A stretch of DNA of 64,000 nt from Burkholderiales bacterium (GCA_036262035.1 DATAJS010000005.1:288110-352109), one strand, 5' to 3'. Positions 25,671 to 34,019 are shown, counted from the stretch's first letter. Notes: generated by a model from the letters alone, not told the origin. Numbers and translations are program-made.

Positions 25671-26876
25671 ATGACCGTGGCCGCAGCAAACGACAAGCCG
25701 GCGATTCTCGCGAGCCTTCCCGTCCGGCCCGACGAGGACCCGTTCGTGGTGGCGATCGGCGGGTTCTATCGACGCTGGTTCAACCTGCTCGACGATCTCA
25801 CGCCGCTCATCGAGACCGTGAAGAAGCTCGAAGGCACCGAGGACGAGGTGTGGGTCCCGGCGTGGAGCGCGGTGGCGCAGCGCTTCGAGCAGCAGGGCGA
25901 GGAGGCGCTCGCGCGCAACGATCCCGCCGCCGCGCGCCGCGCGTTCCTCGAAGCGAAGTCCTACTACAGCCTGGCGCGCTTCCCGGCGCCGTACCGGTCG
26001 GGCTCGCCGATCTGTCCGCCGGACATGGGACCGCTGAAGGCGCAGGCGTACGGGAGCTACCTGCGCTGCTTCGACCGCGCGGCGAAGCTCTCGGAATATC
26101 CGCCGGAGACGCTGCGGATCGTGCGCGGCGAGCACGAGGCGACCGGCCACCTGCGCCTGCCGAAGGGGGCATCGGCCGCCCTACGCGTGCCGGCGGTGCT
26201 CGTCATGTGCGGCGGCGACATGTACAAGGAAGACCGCGAGAAATACGCCGACGGCGCGCTGAAGGAAGGTCTCGCCGCGCTCGTCGTCGACGCGCCGGGC
26301 ACCGGCCAGACCACCTTCCCGCACATGCCCGAATCGATCGTGGCATGGCAGTCCGCGCTCGACGAGCTCGCCAGGCGTCCCGAGATCGACGGGAATCGAC
26401 TCGGCGCGTTCGGCGTGAGCCGAGGCGGACTATGGGTGATGCGGCTGGCGGCGACGGACCCGCGCGTGAAAGCGCTGATCTCGGTCGCCCCGGGCGGCGT
26501 GGGTTACTGGGGCACGGCCGAGGAGCGCGCCGAGCTGCGCAAGCACGTCGACGAGCGCGCCAGGAACTGGTTCGGCCCGCGCGCCACGCGGCCGGCGCGC
26601 AGGCCGCTCACCGAGGAAGACCAGCGCACGGAGTTCCTGCGCTGGTCGCTCAAGGACAACGGGCTCCTGCAAAACCTCACGATGCCGATGCTGCTCATCA
26701 ACGGCAAGCAGGACCATCTCACGCCGATCGGCAACCTCTATCTCGCTTTGGAGAGCGGTCCGCCGACGCGGCGCGTAGCGCGCGTGTACCCCGACGACGG
26801 GCACATCGCCGCGAAGAACGAGCGCGAGTGGGGACCGGCGGCGTGGAAGTGGCTGCGTGAGCAGCTCACCGCGTGA
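25671..26876 (+). CDS. Alpha/beta hydrolase, FrsA/DUF1100-like
   Basis: A 401-residue hydrolase with an N-terminal helical region (about 1-130) and a C-terminal catalytic domain, as in FrsA-type esterases and 2,6-dihydropseudooxynicotine hydrolase. Nucleophile Ser is in G-V-S-R-G-G near residue 249. A later G-K-Q-D-H-L and D-D-G-H supply candidate Asp and His. AGGGGGA precedes the ATG at 25671. No obvious catabolic partner is adjacent, so the substrate is open. Confidence 0.85.
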   Translation: MTVAAANDKPAILASLPVRPDEDPFVVAIGGFYRRWFNLLDDLTPLIETVKKLEGTEDEVWVPAWSAVAQRFEQQGEEALARNDPAAARRAFLEAKSYYSLARFPAPYRSGSPICPPDMGPLKAQAYGSYLRCFDRAAKLSEYPPETLRIVRGEHEATGHLRLPKGASAALRVPAVLVMCGGDMYKEDREKYADGALKEGLAALVVDAPGTGQTTFPHMPESIVAWQSALDELARRPEIDGNRLGAFGVSRGGLWVMRLAATDPRVKALISVAPGGVGYWGTAEERAELRKHVDERARNWFGPRATRPARRPLTEEDQRTEFLRWSLKDNGLLQNLTMPMLLINGKQDHLTPIGNLYLALESGPPTRRVARVYPDDGHIAAKNEREWGPAAWKWLREQLTA

Positions 26877-26885
26877 GGCGGTAGA

Positions 26886-26919
26886 AAAACAAAACCCCTG
26901 CGAGCAGGGGTTTTGTTTT
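26886..26919. terminator. Bidirectional terminator between esterase and pilA
   Basis: Near-perfect 16-base inverted repeat: AAAACAAAACCCCTGC pairs with GCAGGGGTTTTGTTTT. The A/T-rich outer parts give a T-rich tail on either strand, so it can end both convergent genes. Confidence 0.92.
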
Positions 26920-26936
26920 GGCGGGTGACGCCGGGA

Positions 26937-27356
26937 TTACGCGGTCTTGCGGCACTCCGCGGGGACGTACTTGTGGATCGCCGAAGCGGCCGTGCAGGCC
27001 CACACCAGCGCGCCGCCGGTCGAGATCGAAGGCGTCAGCACGATCGTGACGTCGGTGCCGACCGTGGCCGCGCTTCCGCTCACGCTGATGACGCCGTCGT
27101 CGGTCACTCCGCCGCCGGTGATCTTGCCCACGGTCGCGACGGTGAGGCCGACACCCGAGTTGGTGAGCGTGCTGTTGGTCTGCGCGGTCTCGGTGACGGT
27201 CGTCTTGAACCCGCTCGTGGCGAGCACGAGCTCCGAAACCTTGGCGCGGATGGTGTAGTCCTGGTAGGCGGGCAGCGCGACTGCCGCGAGGATGCCGATG
27301 ATCGCCACGACGATCATCAATTCGATGAGGGTGAAACCTTTCTGGATCGAGTTCAT
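26937..27356 (-). CDS. pilA: Type IV pilin major subunit
   Basis: A 139-residue prepilin. A six- to seven-residue leader ends Q-K-G, cleaved before F-T-L-I-E-L-M with the Glu at mature position 5. The hydrophobic helix follows, and the Thr/Ser/Gly-rich head closes with two cysteines (A-C-T and A-E-C) that would form the D-loop disulfide. No other pilus genes lie in the window, so assembly proteins must be encoded elsewhere. Threonine- and serine-rich head sequence differs sharply from neighbouring proteins. Confidence 0.95.
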   Translation of the reverse strand: MNSIQKGFTLIELMIVVAIIGILAAVALPAYQDYTIRAKVSELVLATSGFKTTVTETAQTNSTLTNSGVGLTVATVGKITGGGVTDDGVISVSGSAATVGTDVTIVLTPSISTGGALVWACTAASAIHKYVPAECRKTA

Positions 27357-27722
27357 GTCTGGGACTCCCTGCCGGATGCGTCAAATGCGCGCACGTAGGC
27401 GCGGACAAGTCGCAATAACGGCAGGATCCCGAAACGCAGGAGACCCCGAACTGCCAACTACGTCACAGGCGGCGTGAGATCGCGTTAAAGATCGCGGCCG
27501 CGGGGCCGAGAGGGCGGGGAAACCGAAATGCCGGTTCAGGCGTGGACCTGATGTCTGGCGCTGTCGGAAAGGAAAGGAGGTTCAAGGAGGGAAACCTTGG
27601 TTTGCCTCCTTGGCGTTCACCGCCCCGGGAGGGAAGTGAGCGCAGCGAGCTTCCCTCCTTGGCGTTCCCCGGCGTGCTCGCGGAGCGAAGTTTCCGGCGA
27701 CGAAGTCGGCCGGAAACGCACG
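27357..27722. other. 366-base gap upstream of pilA: leader region and dispersed repeats, no gene
   Basis: The 120 bases next to pilA should contain its promoter; I could not find a clear -24/-12 or -35/-10 pair by eye. From about 27575 to 27660 the gap is filled with hairpin repeats listed separately. No convincing coding frame. Confidence 0.6.
27583..27658. repeat. GGAGGGAAACC family repeat with adjacent second hairpin (copy 2)
   Basis: First hairpin 27583-27612 pairs CAAGGAGGGAAACC with GGTTTGCCTCCTTG (one mismatch). A second, 27627-27658, pairs GGGAGGGAAG with CTTCCCTCC over a loop containing GAGCGCAGCGAGC. Located after the DUF4383 gene on the minus strand. Confidence 0.8.
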
Positions 27723-28184
27723 CTACGCGTGTGGGACGTGAGGATTTATCGATTCCTGAACGCCGATCTGGGTCAGCGCATAACCCGGCCGGATCGCGAA
27801 GATGAGGCCGATCGCGGCCGAGATCAGGTACAGCCACTCGTTGTAGCCGCCCGAGAGCGGCATCGTTCCGCCCGCGGTGCGGATCGCGTTGATCGGGATG
27901 ATCGCCGCCACGCCCATGATCGCGAGCACGACCGCGCCGGCGCGCGCATAGATGAGCGCCGAGTAGCGGTTGTTCGCGGACATCACGCCCCACAGGCCGA
28001 TGACGAGGTGGACCATCGACAGGATGATGTTGACGGCGAAGATGCCGAACAGGCTCGCGTGGAACACCGACACGCGCAGACCCGGCCCCGGCGGCGGGCT
28101 TTCCCAAAGGGCCGGCACGAAACCGAGCAGGCCGAGCGCCAGAAACAATCCCCCGAATACCGAAGCGTACGTGCGAGCCGTCAT
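27723..28184 (-). CDS. DUF4383 family membrane protein
   Basis: A 153-residue integral membrane protein with four hydrophobic segments (about 5-25, 45-68, 78-98 and 115-140). G-L-F-L-A-L-G-L-L-G-F at the start and H-L-V-I-G-L-W-G are typical of DUF4383. Function is not known. GGAGG precedes the ATG at 28184; the longer frame upstream lacks hydrophobic pattern. No partner gene is evident. Confidence 0.82.
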   Translation of the reverse strand: MTARTYASVFGGLFLALGLLGFVPALWESPPPGPGLRVSVFHASLFGIFAVNIILSMVHLVIGLWGVMSANNRYSALIYARAGAVVLAIMGVAAIIPINAIRTAGGTMPLSGGYNEWLYLISAAIGLIFAIRPGYALTQIGVQESINPHVPHA

Positions 28185-28339
28185 GGCAACCTCCAAGTCG
28201 AATGTGCCCCGTGAGGCAGTCTTTATGCCTATCCTACGCGTTTCAGGAACGGCGCGACCGGGACGGCACGACGCGAGGAGCAGAGCGGACGAGCGCACGG
28301 CGGACCCGCGAAAAAGTCCGCCGAACTATAAGCGAAAAA

Positions 28340-28861
28340 TCAGTGCAGCGTGCGGCCCGAGGCGCGTGCGGCGAGCAGCTCGGAGAGGATCGTGAAATCG
28401 ACCGGCTTCACGAGGTGATGGTCGAAACCGGCGGCGCGGGAGCGTTGGCGGTCCTCTTCCTGCCCCCAGCCGGTGACCGCGATCAGCAGCACGTCGAGGT
28501 TGCGCTCGCGCAGCTCGGAGGCGACCTTGTAGCCGTTCATGCCGGGCATGCCGATGTCGAGGATGACCACGTGAGGCTCGAAGCGCATCACTTCGTCGAG
28601 CGCCTGCATGCCGTCGTGCGCGGTGCGCACGTCGTGGCCCTGCAATCCCAGAAGCGCCGCGAGCGTGAGCGCGGCATCGATGTTGTCGTCGGCGACGACG
28701 ATACGCAGCGGCTCGGCCGCGACATCGTCCGACCCGCGCGTGCCCGGATCCCGTTCCACTGTGTACGACACGGTCACTGCCGGCTCCGTGTCAGTTTCCC
28801 AATCGGGGGAATCACCTCGCGCATGGTCGTCAGCGGTCTCTGAGAAATCGAAATTGTGCAT
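28340..28861 (-). CDS. Stand-alone response regulator receiver
   Basis: A 173-residue protein with an acidic, disordered N-terminus of about 50 residues followed by one REC domain (about 52-170). Seen: V-A-D-D-N pocket, phospho-acceptor in I-L-D-I-G-M-P-G-M-N-G, Thr in A-V-T-G-W-G and K-P-V-D. There is no output domain, as in CheY-like or hybrid-kinase partner receivers. The G-W-G-Q-E-E-D-R stretch is common in receivers fused to hybrid kinases, so the partner is likely a kinase encoded elsewhere. Confidence 0.9.
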   Translation of the reverse strand: MHNFDFSETADDHARGDSPDWETDTEPAVTVSYTVERDPGTRGSDDVAAEPLRIVVADDNIDAALTLAALLGLQGHDVRTAHDGMQALDEVMRFEPHVVILDIGMPGMNGYKVASELRERNLDVLLIAVTGWGQEEDRQRSRAAGFDHHLVKPVDFTILSELLAARASGRTLH

Positions 28862-29025
28862 TCCGCTGCAAACCGGGTACCTGCCGGGCGCGGACCGCGC
28901 ACACCGGGAAAAACCAGTGCCGGCGCGGATTTAGCCCGTGCTCACGATTCCTCTTCCGCAAATGGCAGTCCCGGACGTGCAGAAAATGCGCGGAGACCGG
29001 TCCAGCCTGCAGCCGCGGCGGCGCT

Positions 29026-29997
29026 TCAGTCGATCTTCGCGCCCGAGCGGCGCACGACGTCACCCCACTTCGCGTATTCGCTGCGGATGAGCTCGCCGAA
29101 CTGCTGCGGTGCTACGGGCGCGGGCTCCGCACCGATCGCGGCGAAGCGCTCCCTGATCGCCTGGGTCGCCAGCACCTTGTTGAGCTCGGCGTTGAGCTTC
29201 GTCACCATCGCGCGCGGCGTGCCCGCGGGCGCCACGAGCCCGTTCCACGTCGACGCTTCGTAGCCCGGCACGCCCGCTTCCGCCATCGTGGGCACGTCGG
29301 GCAACGCGTCGGAGCGCCGCGAGCTGCTCACCGCGAGCGCACGCACGCGGCCCGATCTGGCATGCGGCGTGATCGAGTTCATGCCTTCGAGCATGAGCTG
29401 CACCGTGCCCGTCGCGAGGTCGCCGATCGCCGCCGCGCCGCCTTTGTACGGCACGTGAACGATCTTCGTCCCGGTCATGACCTTGAAGAGCTCGAAGCCG
29501 ACGTGTCCGGGCGTGCCGTTGCCGGAAGACGCGTTCGAGAGCTTGCCGGGGTTCTGCTTCGCGTACTCGATGACTTCGCGCACCGTCCTGAACGGCGCGT
29601 TGGGCGATGCGGCAAACAGCATGTTGCCGTTGGCGATCTGGCCGATGGGCGCGAAATCCTTCATGACGTCGAAAGGCGGTTTCTTCACCACGTGCGGGCT
29701 GATCGCGAGCGCGCCGATCGGCGCGTAACCGATGGTGTAGCCGTCGGGCTGAGCGCGCGCGGTGAGCTCCATGCCGATCATCAGCGCGCCGCCGGGGCGG
29801 TTGTCGACGATGACCTGCTGGCCGACGTGCCTGGTCAGTTCGGTGGCGACGATGCGCGCCATCGTGTCCGACGAGCTGCCCGGCGCCTGCGGCACGATGA
29901 GCCGCAGCGGGCGTTCGGGATAGCGCTGTTGCGCGTGGACGTTGAAGGATGCTGCGAGCGCTGTCAGTGCCGTGAGGGCGATTAACGTGCTGCGCAT
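29026..29997 (-). CDS. Bug-family substrate-binding protein
   Basis: Exported binding protein of 323 residues; ATG at 29997 starts a signal peptide ending V-H-A-Q. Marks: Y-P-E-R-P-L-R-L-I-V, V-I-V-D-N-R-P-G-G-A, P-Y-K-G-G-A-A-A-I and V-P-T-M-A-E-A-G-V-P-G-Y-E-A. The start overlaps the end of the Sir2 gene by 16 bases, which is unusual for an exported protein following a deacylase and implies coupled expression. The ligand is unknown. Confidence 0.93.
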   Translation of the reverse strand: MRSTLIALTALTALAASFNVHAQQRYPERPLRLIVPQAPGSSSDTMARIVATELTRHVGQQVIVDNRPGGALMIGMELTARAQPDGYTIGYAPIGALAISPHVVKKPPFDVMKDFAPIGQIANGNMLFAASPNAPFRTVREVIEYAKQNPGKLSNASSGNGTPGHVGFELFKVMTGTKIVHVPYKGGAAAIGDLATGTVQLMLEGMNSITPHARSGRVRALAVSSSRRSDALPDVPTMAEAGVPGYEASTWNGLVAPAGTPRAMVTKLNAELNKVLATQAIRERFAAIGAEPAPVAPQQFGELIRSEYAKWGDVVRRSGAKID

Positions 29998-30731
29998 AGC
30001 TGTGGCAGGACCTCGCTGATGGGATCGGTGAGCTTCACGTCGGCGAGATCGTCCATGCCCGTCTCCTGGGCGTTGACGATGATCACCTTCGCGCCTGCCG
30101 CCTTCGCGCTCGGCACCGCGCCGGCGATCGGATAGACCTGCAGGCTCGTGCCGACGCAGAGCAGACAGTCGGTCTTTTCGGCCGCGCGCATCGCGCGCTC
30201 GATCACCGCGGGTATGAGCGCCTGGCCGAACGAGATGGTATCGCTCTTGAGCAAACCGCCGCACGTCCTGCATCCGGGGTCTTCCTCGCCTCCGCGCACG
30301 CGGTCGAGCGTCTCCTGCATCGGGCCGCGCCAGCCGCACCCGAGGCACATCACGGTGTGCAGCGTGCCGTGGACCTCGACGACCTTGTCGGGCGAATTCC
30401 CCGCGCGCTGGTGCAGGCCGTCGATATTCTGCGTGACGAGCGTGTGGAGCTTGCCGCGCTTCTCGAGATCGACGAGCGCGCGATGCCCCGAGTTCGGCTC
30501 CGCGGTCCACGCCGGATGTGCGAGCCGGCTCTGCCACGACAGCCGGCGCACTTCCGGATCGGACACGTAGTAACGAATGTCCGACATCTTCTCGGCCTTG
30601 GGATTGAGCGTCCACACGCCCTGCGGCCCGCGGAAGTCCGGTATGCCCGAATCGGTCGAGATGCCCGCGCCGGTGAGCACAACGATCCGTTGCGCGTTGT
30701 CGATAATCCCGCGTGCACTCTTAACAGACAT
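29982..30731 (-). CDS. cobB: Sir2-family NAD-dependent protein deacylase
   Basis: Removes acyl groups from lysines using NAD; 249 residues. Seen: G-A-G-I-S-T-D-S-G-I-P-D-F-R-G near 22-36, catalytic T-Q-N-I-D-G-L-H and V-H-G-T, zinc cysteines C-x-x-C and C-x-x-C in the middle, and V-G-T-S-L-Q-V-Y-P. All catalytic parts are intact. It resembles the class found next to Bug or acyl-CoA genes in Burkholderiales and could regulate acyl-CoA metabolism (inference). Confidence 0.94.
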   Translation of the reverse strand: MSVKSARGIIDNAQRIVVLTGAGISTDSGIPDFRGPQGVWTLNPKAEKMSDIRYYVSDPEVRRLSWQSRLAHPAWTAEPNSGHRALVDLEKRGKLHTLVTQNIDGLHQRAGNSPDKVVEVHGTLHTVMCLGCGWRGPMQETLDRVRGGEEDPGCRTCGGLLKSDTISFGQALIPAVIERAMRAAEKTDCLLCVGTSLQVYPIAGAVPSAKAAGAKVIIVNAQETGMDDLADVKLTDPISEVLPQLCAAR

Positions 30732-30735
30732 TTTT

Positions 30736-30826
30736 TAACCGCCAAGGACGCCAAGGACGCAAAGGAAGATCAAATTCGTTTTCGCCTTGGTTTTCCTTGG
30801 CGTCCTTTGCGTCCTTTGCGGTCAAT
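30736..30826. repeat. Inverted tandem array, GGACGCAAA family, 9-base unit (copy 2)
   Basis: Left arm TTAACCGCCAAGGACGCC and following units (30736-30766); right arm CCTTGGCGTCCTTTGCGTCC and following units (30795-30826). The arms pair over about 30 bases with few mismatches around a loop of about 28 bases. Between the Sir2 gene and the enolase-superfamily gene. Confidence 0.9.
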
Positions 30827-30832
30827 TGCTTT

Positions 30833-31927
30833 TCAAACGCCGTAACGCTTCAGCGCATCGTTATCGAACTCGAGTCCGAGGCCGGGTTTGTCCGGGACGG
30901 TGATCTCGCCTTTGACCGGCTGCGGCACTTCCTTCCACAGCTTGGCGGACCACGGCATGTATTCGACCGTGAGGCCGTTCGGCACCGCCGCGACGAGGTG
31001 CACCGACAGCTCCGGCGCGAGGTGGTTGACGATCGGCAGGTTGAACGCTTCCGCCATGCCTGCGATCTTCACCCACTGGCTGATGCCGCCGGCGCGCAGC
31101 ACATCGACCATCACGATGTCGACCGAGCGCGCTTCGAGCATGTGGCGGAAAGGCACGAGGCCGTACACGTATTCGCCCGCGGCGATCGGCGTCGACAGCG
31201 CTTCGGCGACGGCGGCCAGGCCCGGATAGTCGTCGGGCGCGACGACGTCCTCGAGCCAGAACAGCCGGTACTCGTCGACGCGTCTGCCGATCGAGATCGC
31301 CTGCCGCACGTCCCAGCGCTGGTTGATGTCGCACATGAGATCGATCTCGTAGCCGATCGCGTTGCGCACGGTGCGGATGCGCTCGATCTCCTTCTCGGGA
31401 TTGGTGTCGCCCGGCAGCGCGAGCTGGGTCTTCATCTGGCGGAAGCCTTTCTCCACCAGCTTCGCTGCGGCTTTCTCGACGTGCGCGAGCGGGAAGCCGC
31501 GCATCAGCGCGCCGCTGGCGTACGTCGGGACCTTGTCGCGGTAGCCGCCGAGCAGCGTCGACACCGGCTGTTCGAGAATCTTGCCGCGGATGTCCCACAG
31601 CGCGATGTCGATCGCCGAGAGCGCGAGCGTGAAGATGCCGCCGGGACCGCTCGGACCCGCCGCGGCGCGCAGCTTCTGCACGATGAACTCGATGTGCAGC
31701 GGGTTCTCGCCGACCGTGAGCGCGCCCAGCCCGTCGATCGCGGCCTTGAGCGCCGGGCTCATCGCGCCGCCGCCGAAGAAAGTGAAGCCCAGGCCTTCGA
31801 CACCCTGATCGGTCTGGAGGCGCAGCGTCACGAAGTTCATCGTCGCGCCCGCGGCGGTGGGTCCGTCGGCGAGCGGCTCGTCGAGCGGGAGCTTCACGAT
31901 GCGCGTTTCGAGGCCGGTGATTTTCAT
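30833..31927 (-). CDS. Mandelate racemase/muconate lactonizing enzyme family protein
   Basis: Enolase-superfamily enzyme of 364 residues that would abstract an alpha proton from a carboxylate, likely a sugar acid given the neighbours. Magnesium ligands fit at Asp near 200 (C-D-I-N), Glu 226 (W-L-E-D) and Glu 252 (G-E-Y). The His-Asp dyad is present (D275, H302 in V-N-H-L). The K-x-K motif is K166-T-Q168: the second lysine is Gln. The ATG at 31927 fits the family start better than the one 13 codons upstream. It is downstream of the GntR gene. Confidence 0.9.
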   Translation of the reverse strand: MKITGLETRIVKLPLDEPLADGPTAAGATMNFVTLRLQTDQGVEGLGFTFFGGGAMSPALKAAIDGLGALTVGENPLHIEFIVQKLRAAAGPSGPGGIFTLALSAIDIALWDIRGKILEQPVSTLLGGYRDKVPTYASGALMRGFPLAHVEKAAAKLVEKGFRQMKTQLALPGDTNPEKEIERIRTVRNAIGYEIDLMCDINQRWDVRQAISIGRRVDEYRLFWLEDVVAPDDYPGLAAVAEALSTPIAAGEYVYGLVPFRHMLEARSVDIVMVDVLRAGGISQWVKIAGMAEAFNLPIVNHLAPELSVHLVAAVPNGLTVEYMPWSAKLWKEVPQPVKGEITVPDKPGLGLEFDNDALKRYGV

Positions 31928-31975
31928 AGCGGTTCTTTCGTTGTTATGTGTCGCGGGGAGAGGCAATCATACAAC

Positions 31976-32012
31976 GGGGTCAGACCCCGGCTTTTTCGGG
32001 CTCTGGCCCCGG
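31976..32012. repeat. GGGGTCAGACCCC palindrome pair (copy 1)
   Basis: GGGGTCAGACCCCGG followed by CGGGCTCTGGCCCCGG, two related hairpins. The element overlaps the 3' end of the GntR gene and encodes its last residues and stop codon. Other copies are at 59587 and 61806. Confidence 0.88.
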
Positions 32013-32687
32013 TTTCAACAGCCTCATCACCTCTTCCGACGCCTTGTTCGCTTCCTCCCGCGTGAGCCGTTCCGCCGCTTCGCCGTCACGCGCGCGTATC
32101 GCATCGAGGACCGCCCTGAGGTTCGCCACGCTTTCGTTCGAGCGGGCGGGCGAGCGCTGCGGATGCGTGAGCCCTACCGCACGCCAGCGCGCGATGCGCG
32201 CGTGGACGCTCGCGACCATCGACGACAGCGTCTCGCTCGCGGCGCCTTCGAAGAGCACGTCGTAGAAGCGCGTCTTCGCGTCGATCACCGCCGCGGCGTC
32301 GCCGCCGTCGTAAGCCTCGACGACGCGCGCGAGCGCCGCTTCGAGCCGTTCGCGCTGTCCGCCGCTCGCCTTCTCCGAGAAGAGCCGCGCCGCGAAACCT
32401 TCGAGGACCGCCCGCACCGCGTACAGGTCGCGCGCTTCTTCGAGCGACAGCGTGCGCACGACTGGTCCCTTGTTCGGGATGTTCTCGATCAACCCTTCGG
32501 TCTCGAGCTGCCGCAACGCCTCGCGGACGACGGTGCGCGACACGCCCATCATCTCGGTCAGCTCGCGCTCGGTGAGGCGTACGCCCGGCGTAAGGTCGCC
32601 GGAGATGATCGCCTGCCGCAACCCGTCCAGCACCTGCTGGCGCAGCGGCGCTGCGTGCTTCTGTATGCCGAGATTGGGCAATTCCAT
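31980..32687 (-). CDS. GntR family regulator, FadR/FCD subfamily
   Basis: A 235-residue regulator with a winged helix (about 12-78: R-Q-A-I-I-S-G-D-L, M-M-G-V-S-R-T-V-V-R-E-A-L-R) and an FCD ligand domain (about 85-215) with histidine/aspartate positions for a metal-bound carboxylate. The tail E-K-A-G-V comes from a repeat. It is divergent from the Gfo/Idh gene over a 79-base gap that contains a strong palindrome, so it probably controls that operon and the enolase-superfamily gene. Confidence 0.92.
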   Translation of the reverse strand: MELPNLGIQKHAAPLRQQVLDGLRQAIISGDLTPGVRLTERELTEMMGVSRTVVREALRQLETEGLIENIPNKGPVVRTLSLEEARDLYAVRAVLEGFAARLFSEKASGGQRERLEAALARVVEAYDGGDAAAVIDAKTRFYDVLFEGAASETLSSMVASVHARIARWRAVGLTHPQRSPARSNESVANLRAVLDAIRARDGEAAERLTREEANKASEEVMRLLKPGPEPEKAGV

Positions 32688-32700
32688 GCTTGACCTCTGT

Positions 32701-32725
32701 CGTAATATCGTAATACCGTATTACG
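32701..32725. promoter_or_regulatory. Probable GntR-regulator operator
   Basis: CGTAATACCGTATTACG (32709-32725) is a perfect 17-base palindrome, and a further half-site CGTAATAT sits 8 bases upstream at 32701. Spacing and T-A-A-T content fit FCD-type GntR sites. It lies 13 bases from the regulator start and 42 bases from the dehydrogenase start. Confidence 0.8.
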
Positions 32726-32766
32726 AGAACGTCGCGGACGCAATCGCAGCCGCGCTGGAGACCCGC

Positions 32767-33843
32767 ATGACCACCCCCGTGAAGCTCGGCATCGTCGGCC
32801 TCGGCCGCTGGGCGAAGGTACTGACCCGCGCCGCGTCGAAGTCGGACAAGCTCGAGATCGTCGCCGGCTACAGCCGCACCGAGGAAAAGCGCTCGATGTT
32901 CGAGCAGGAGACCGGCGTGCGCGCCGCACCCGATCTGCCGACTCTCCTCGCCGATCCCGAAATCAAGGGGGTCGTCCTCACGGTGCCGAACGAGCAGCAC
33001 CTGCCGGTCGCCGAGCAGGTCGCGAAGGCGGGCAAGCACATCTACACCGAGAAGCCGATCGCCAACACGCTCGAAGACGGCCTGCGCATCGAAGCGCTGC
33101 AGCAGCAGCACGGGGTGCAGGTGGTGGTCGGCCACAGCGCGCGTCTCCTCGTCGGCACGCGCATGATCAAGCGCGCGATCGACCAGGGCGACCTCGGCCG
33201 CGTGTCGTTCATCGAAGCGAACTTCTCCAACGAGCGCGCGCTCGAGCTCACGCCAAAGACCTGGCGCTGGTACAAGGACAAAGCCCCCGGCGGACCGCTG
33301 TCGCAGCTCGCGATCCACCAGTTCGACGCCCTGCACTACCTCGGCGGCGAGATCGTCGAAGTGTCCTCGATGGCGTCCAAGCTCTCGCCGGTCGGCGCCG
33401 AGGTCGACGACCAGTCGATGACGCTGATGCGCTACGCCGACGGCAAAGTGGCGTACGTCGGCTCGTGCTGGACCTCGCCCGGCATCTACTCGATCCGCGT
33501 CTTCGGCTCGAAAGGCCTGATGCACTACGAGCTCGATTTCTCGACGTGGGACACGCCCTCCGAGATCCACAAGACGTCGACGCTCTACATCCAGCGCGGA
33601 AAGGACGGTTACGGCAAGCGCGAAGCCATCGAGATCCCCGAAGGCGACATGTTCCGCGACGAGCTCGAGCTGTTCGCCGACACGTGCGTCACCGGGCGTC
33701 CGTGCGAGCTCACCGCGAGGAACGGCAACGTCGCGGTCGCAGTGGTGTATGCCGCGCTGAAGTCGATCGAGCGCAAAGGCCAGTACGTGCCGCTGGCGGA
33801 AGTGATGGCCGAAGCGCAGGCGAAACTGACGTCACCGGCGTGA
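32767..33843 (+). CDS. Gfo/Idh/MocA family NAD(P)-dependent oxidoreductase
   Basis: A 358-residue sugar or cyclitol dehydrogenase. Rossmann motif G-L-G-R-W near 11-15 and the family E-K-P-I-A near 95-99; the C-terminal alpha/beta domain has H-Q-F-D in the catalytic helix. The start M-T-T-P-V-K at 32767 fits the family. It is divergent from the GntR regulator and upstream of a creatininase-like gene. The stop codon TGA is the first three bases of a 42-base repeat unit. Confidence 0.92.
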   Translation: MTTPVKLGIVGLGRWAKVLTRAASKSDKLEIVAGYSRTEEKRSMFEQETGVRAAPDLPTLLADPEIKGVVLTVPNEQHLPVAEQVAKAGKHIYTEKPIANTLEDGLRIEALQQQHGVQVVVGHSARLLVGTRMIKRAIDQGDLGRVSFIEANFSNERALELTPKTWRWYKDKAPGGPLSQLAIHQFDALHYLGGEIVEVSSMASKLSPVGAEVDDQSMTLMRYADGKVAYVGSCWTSPGIYSIRVFGSKGLMHYELDFSTWDTPSEIHKTSTLYIQRGKDGYGKREAIEIPEGDMFRDELELFADTCVTGRPCELTARNGNVAVAVVYAALKSIERKGQYVPLAEVMAEAQAKLTSPA

Positions 33844-34015
33844 CGTCATTGCCGCGAAGGTGACGGCGACGGCGCGAGCCGATGACGTCATTCCCGCGAA
33901 GGTGACGTCGGCAGCGCAGGCCGACGACGTCATTCCCGCGCAGGCGGGAACCCATTTTGACTTTTTTGATTTTTAACGGCATTTAACATGGATCCCCGCC
34001 TACGCGGGGACGACG
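33841..34015. repeat. 42-base tandem repeat running into a REP-like hairpin
   Basis: Two 42-base units (33841-33882 and 33883-33924), both with the pattern TGACGTCATT(G/C)CCGCGAAGG, then a partial third unit that becomes a REP-like hairpin (CGCGCAGGCGGG) of the GTCATTCCCG family. A further hairpin, CCCCGCCTACGCGGGG, ends at about 34010, ten bases before the next start codon. Confidence 0.88.
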
Positions 34016-34019
34016 ATTG

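Noticed and set aside
27357-27480. Sigma-54 promoter upstream of pilA
   Set aside because: I searched for TGGC-N7-TTGC on the minus strand and found no convincing match.
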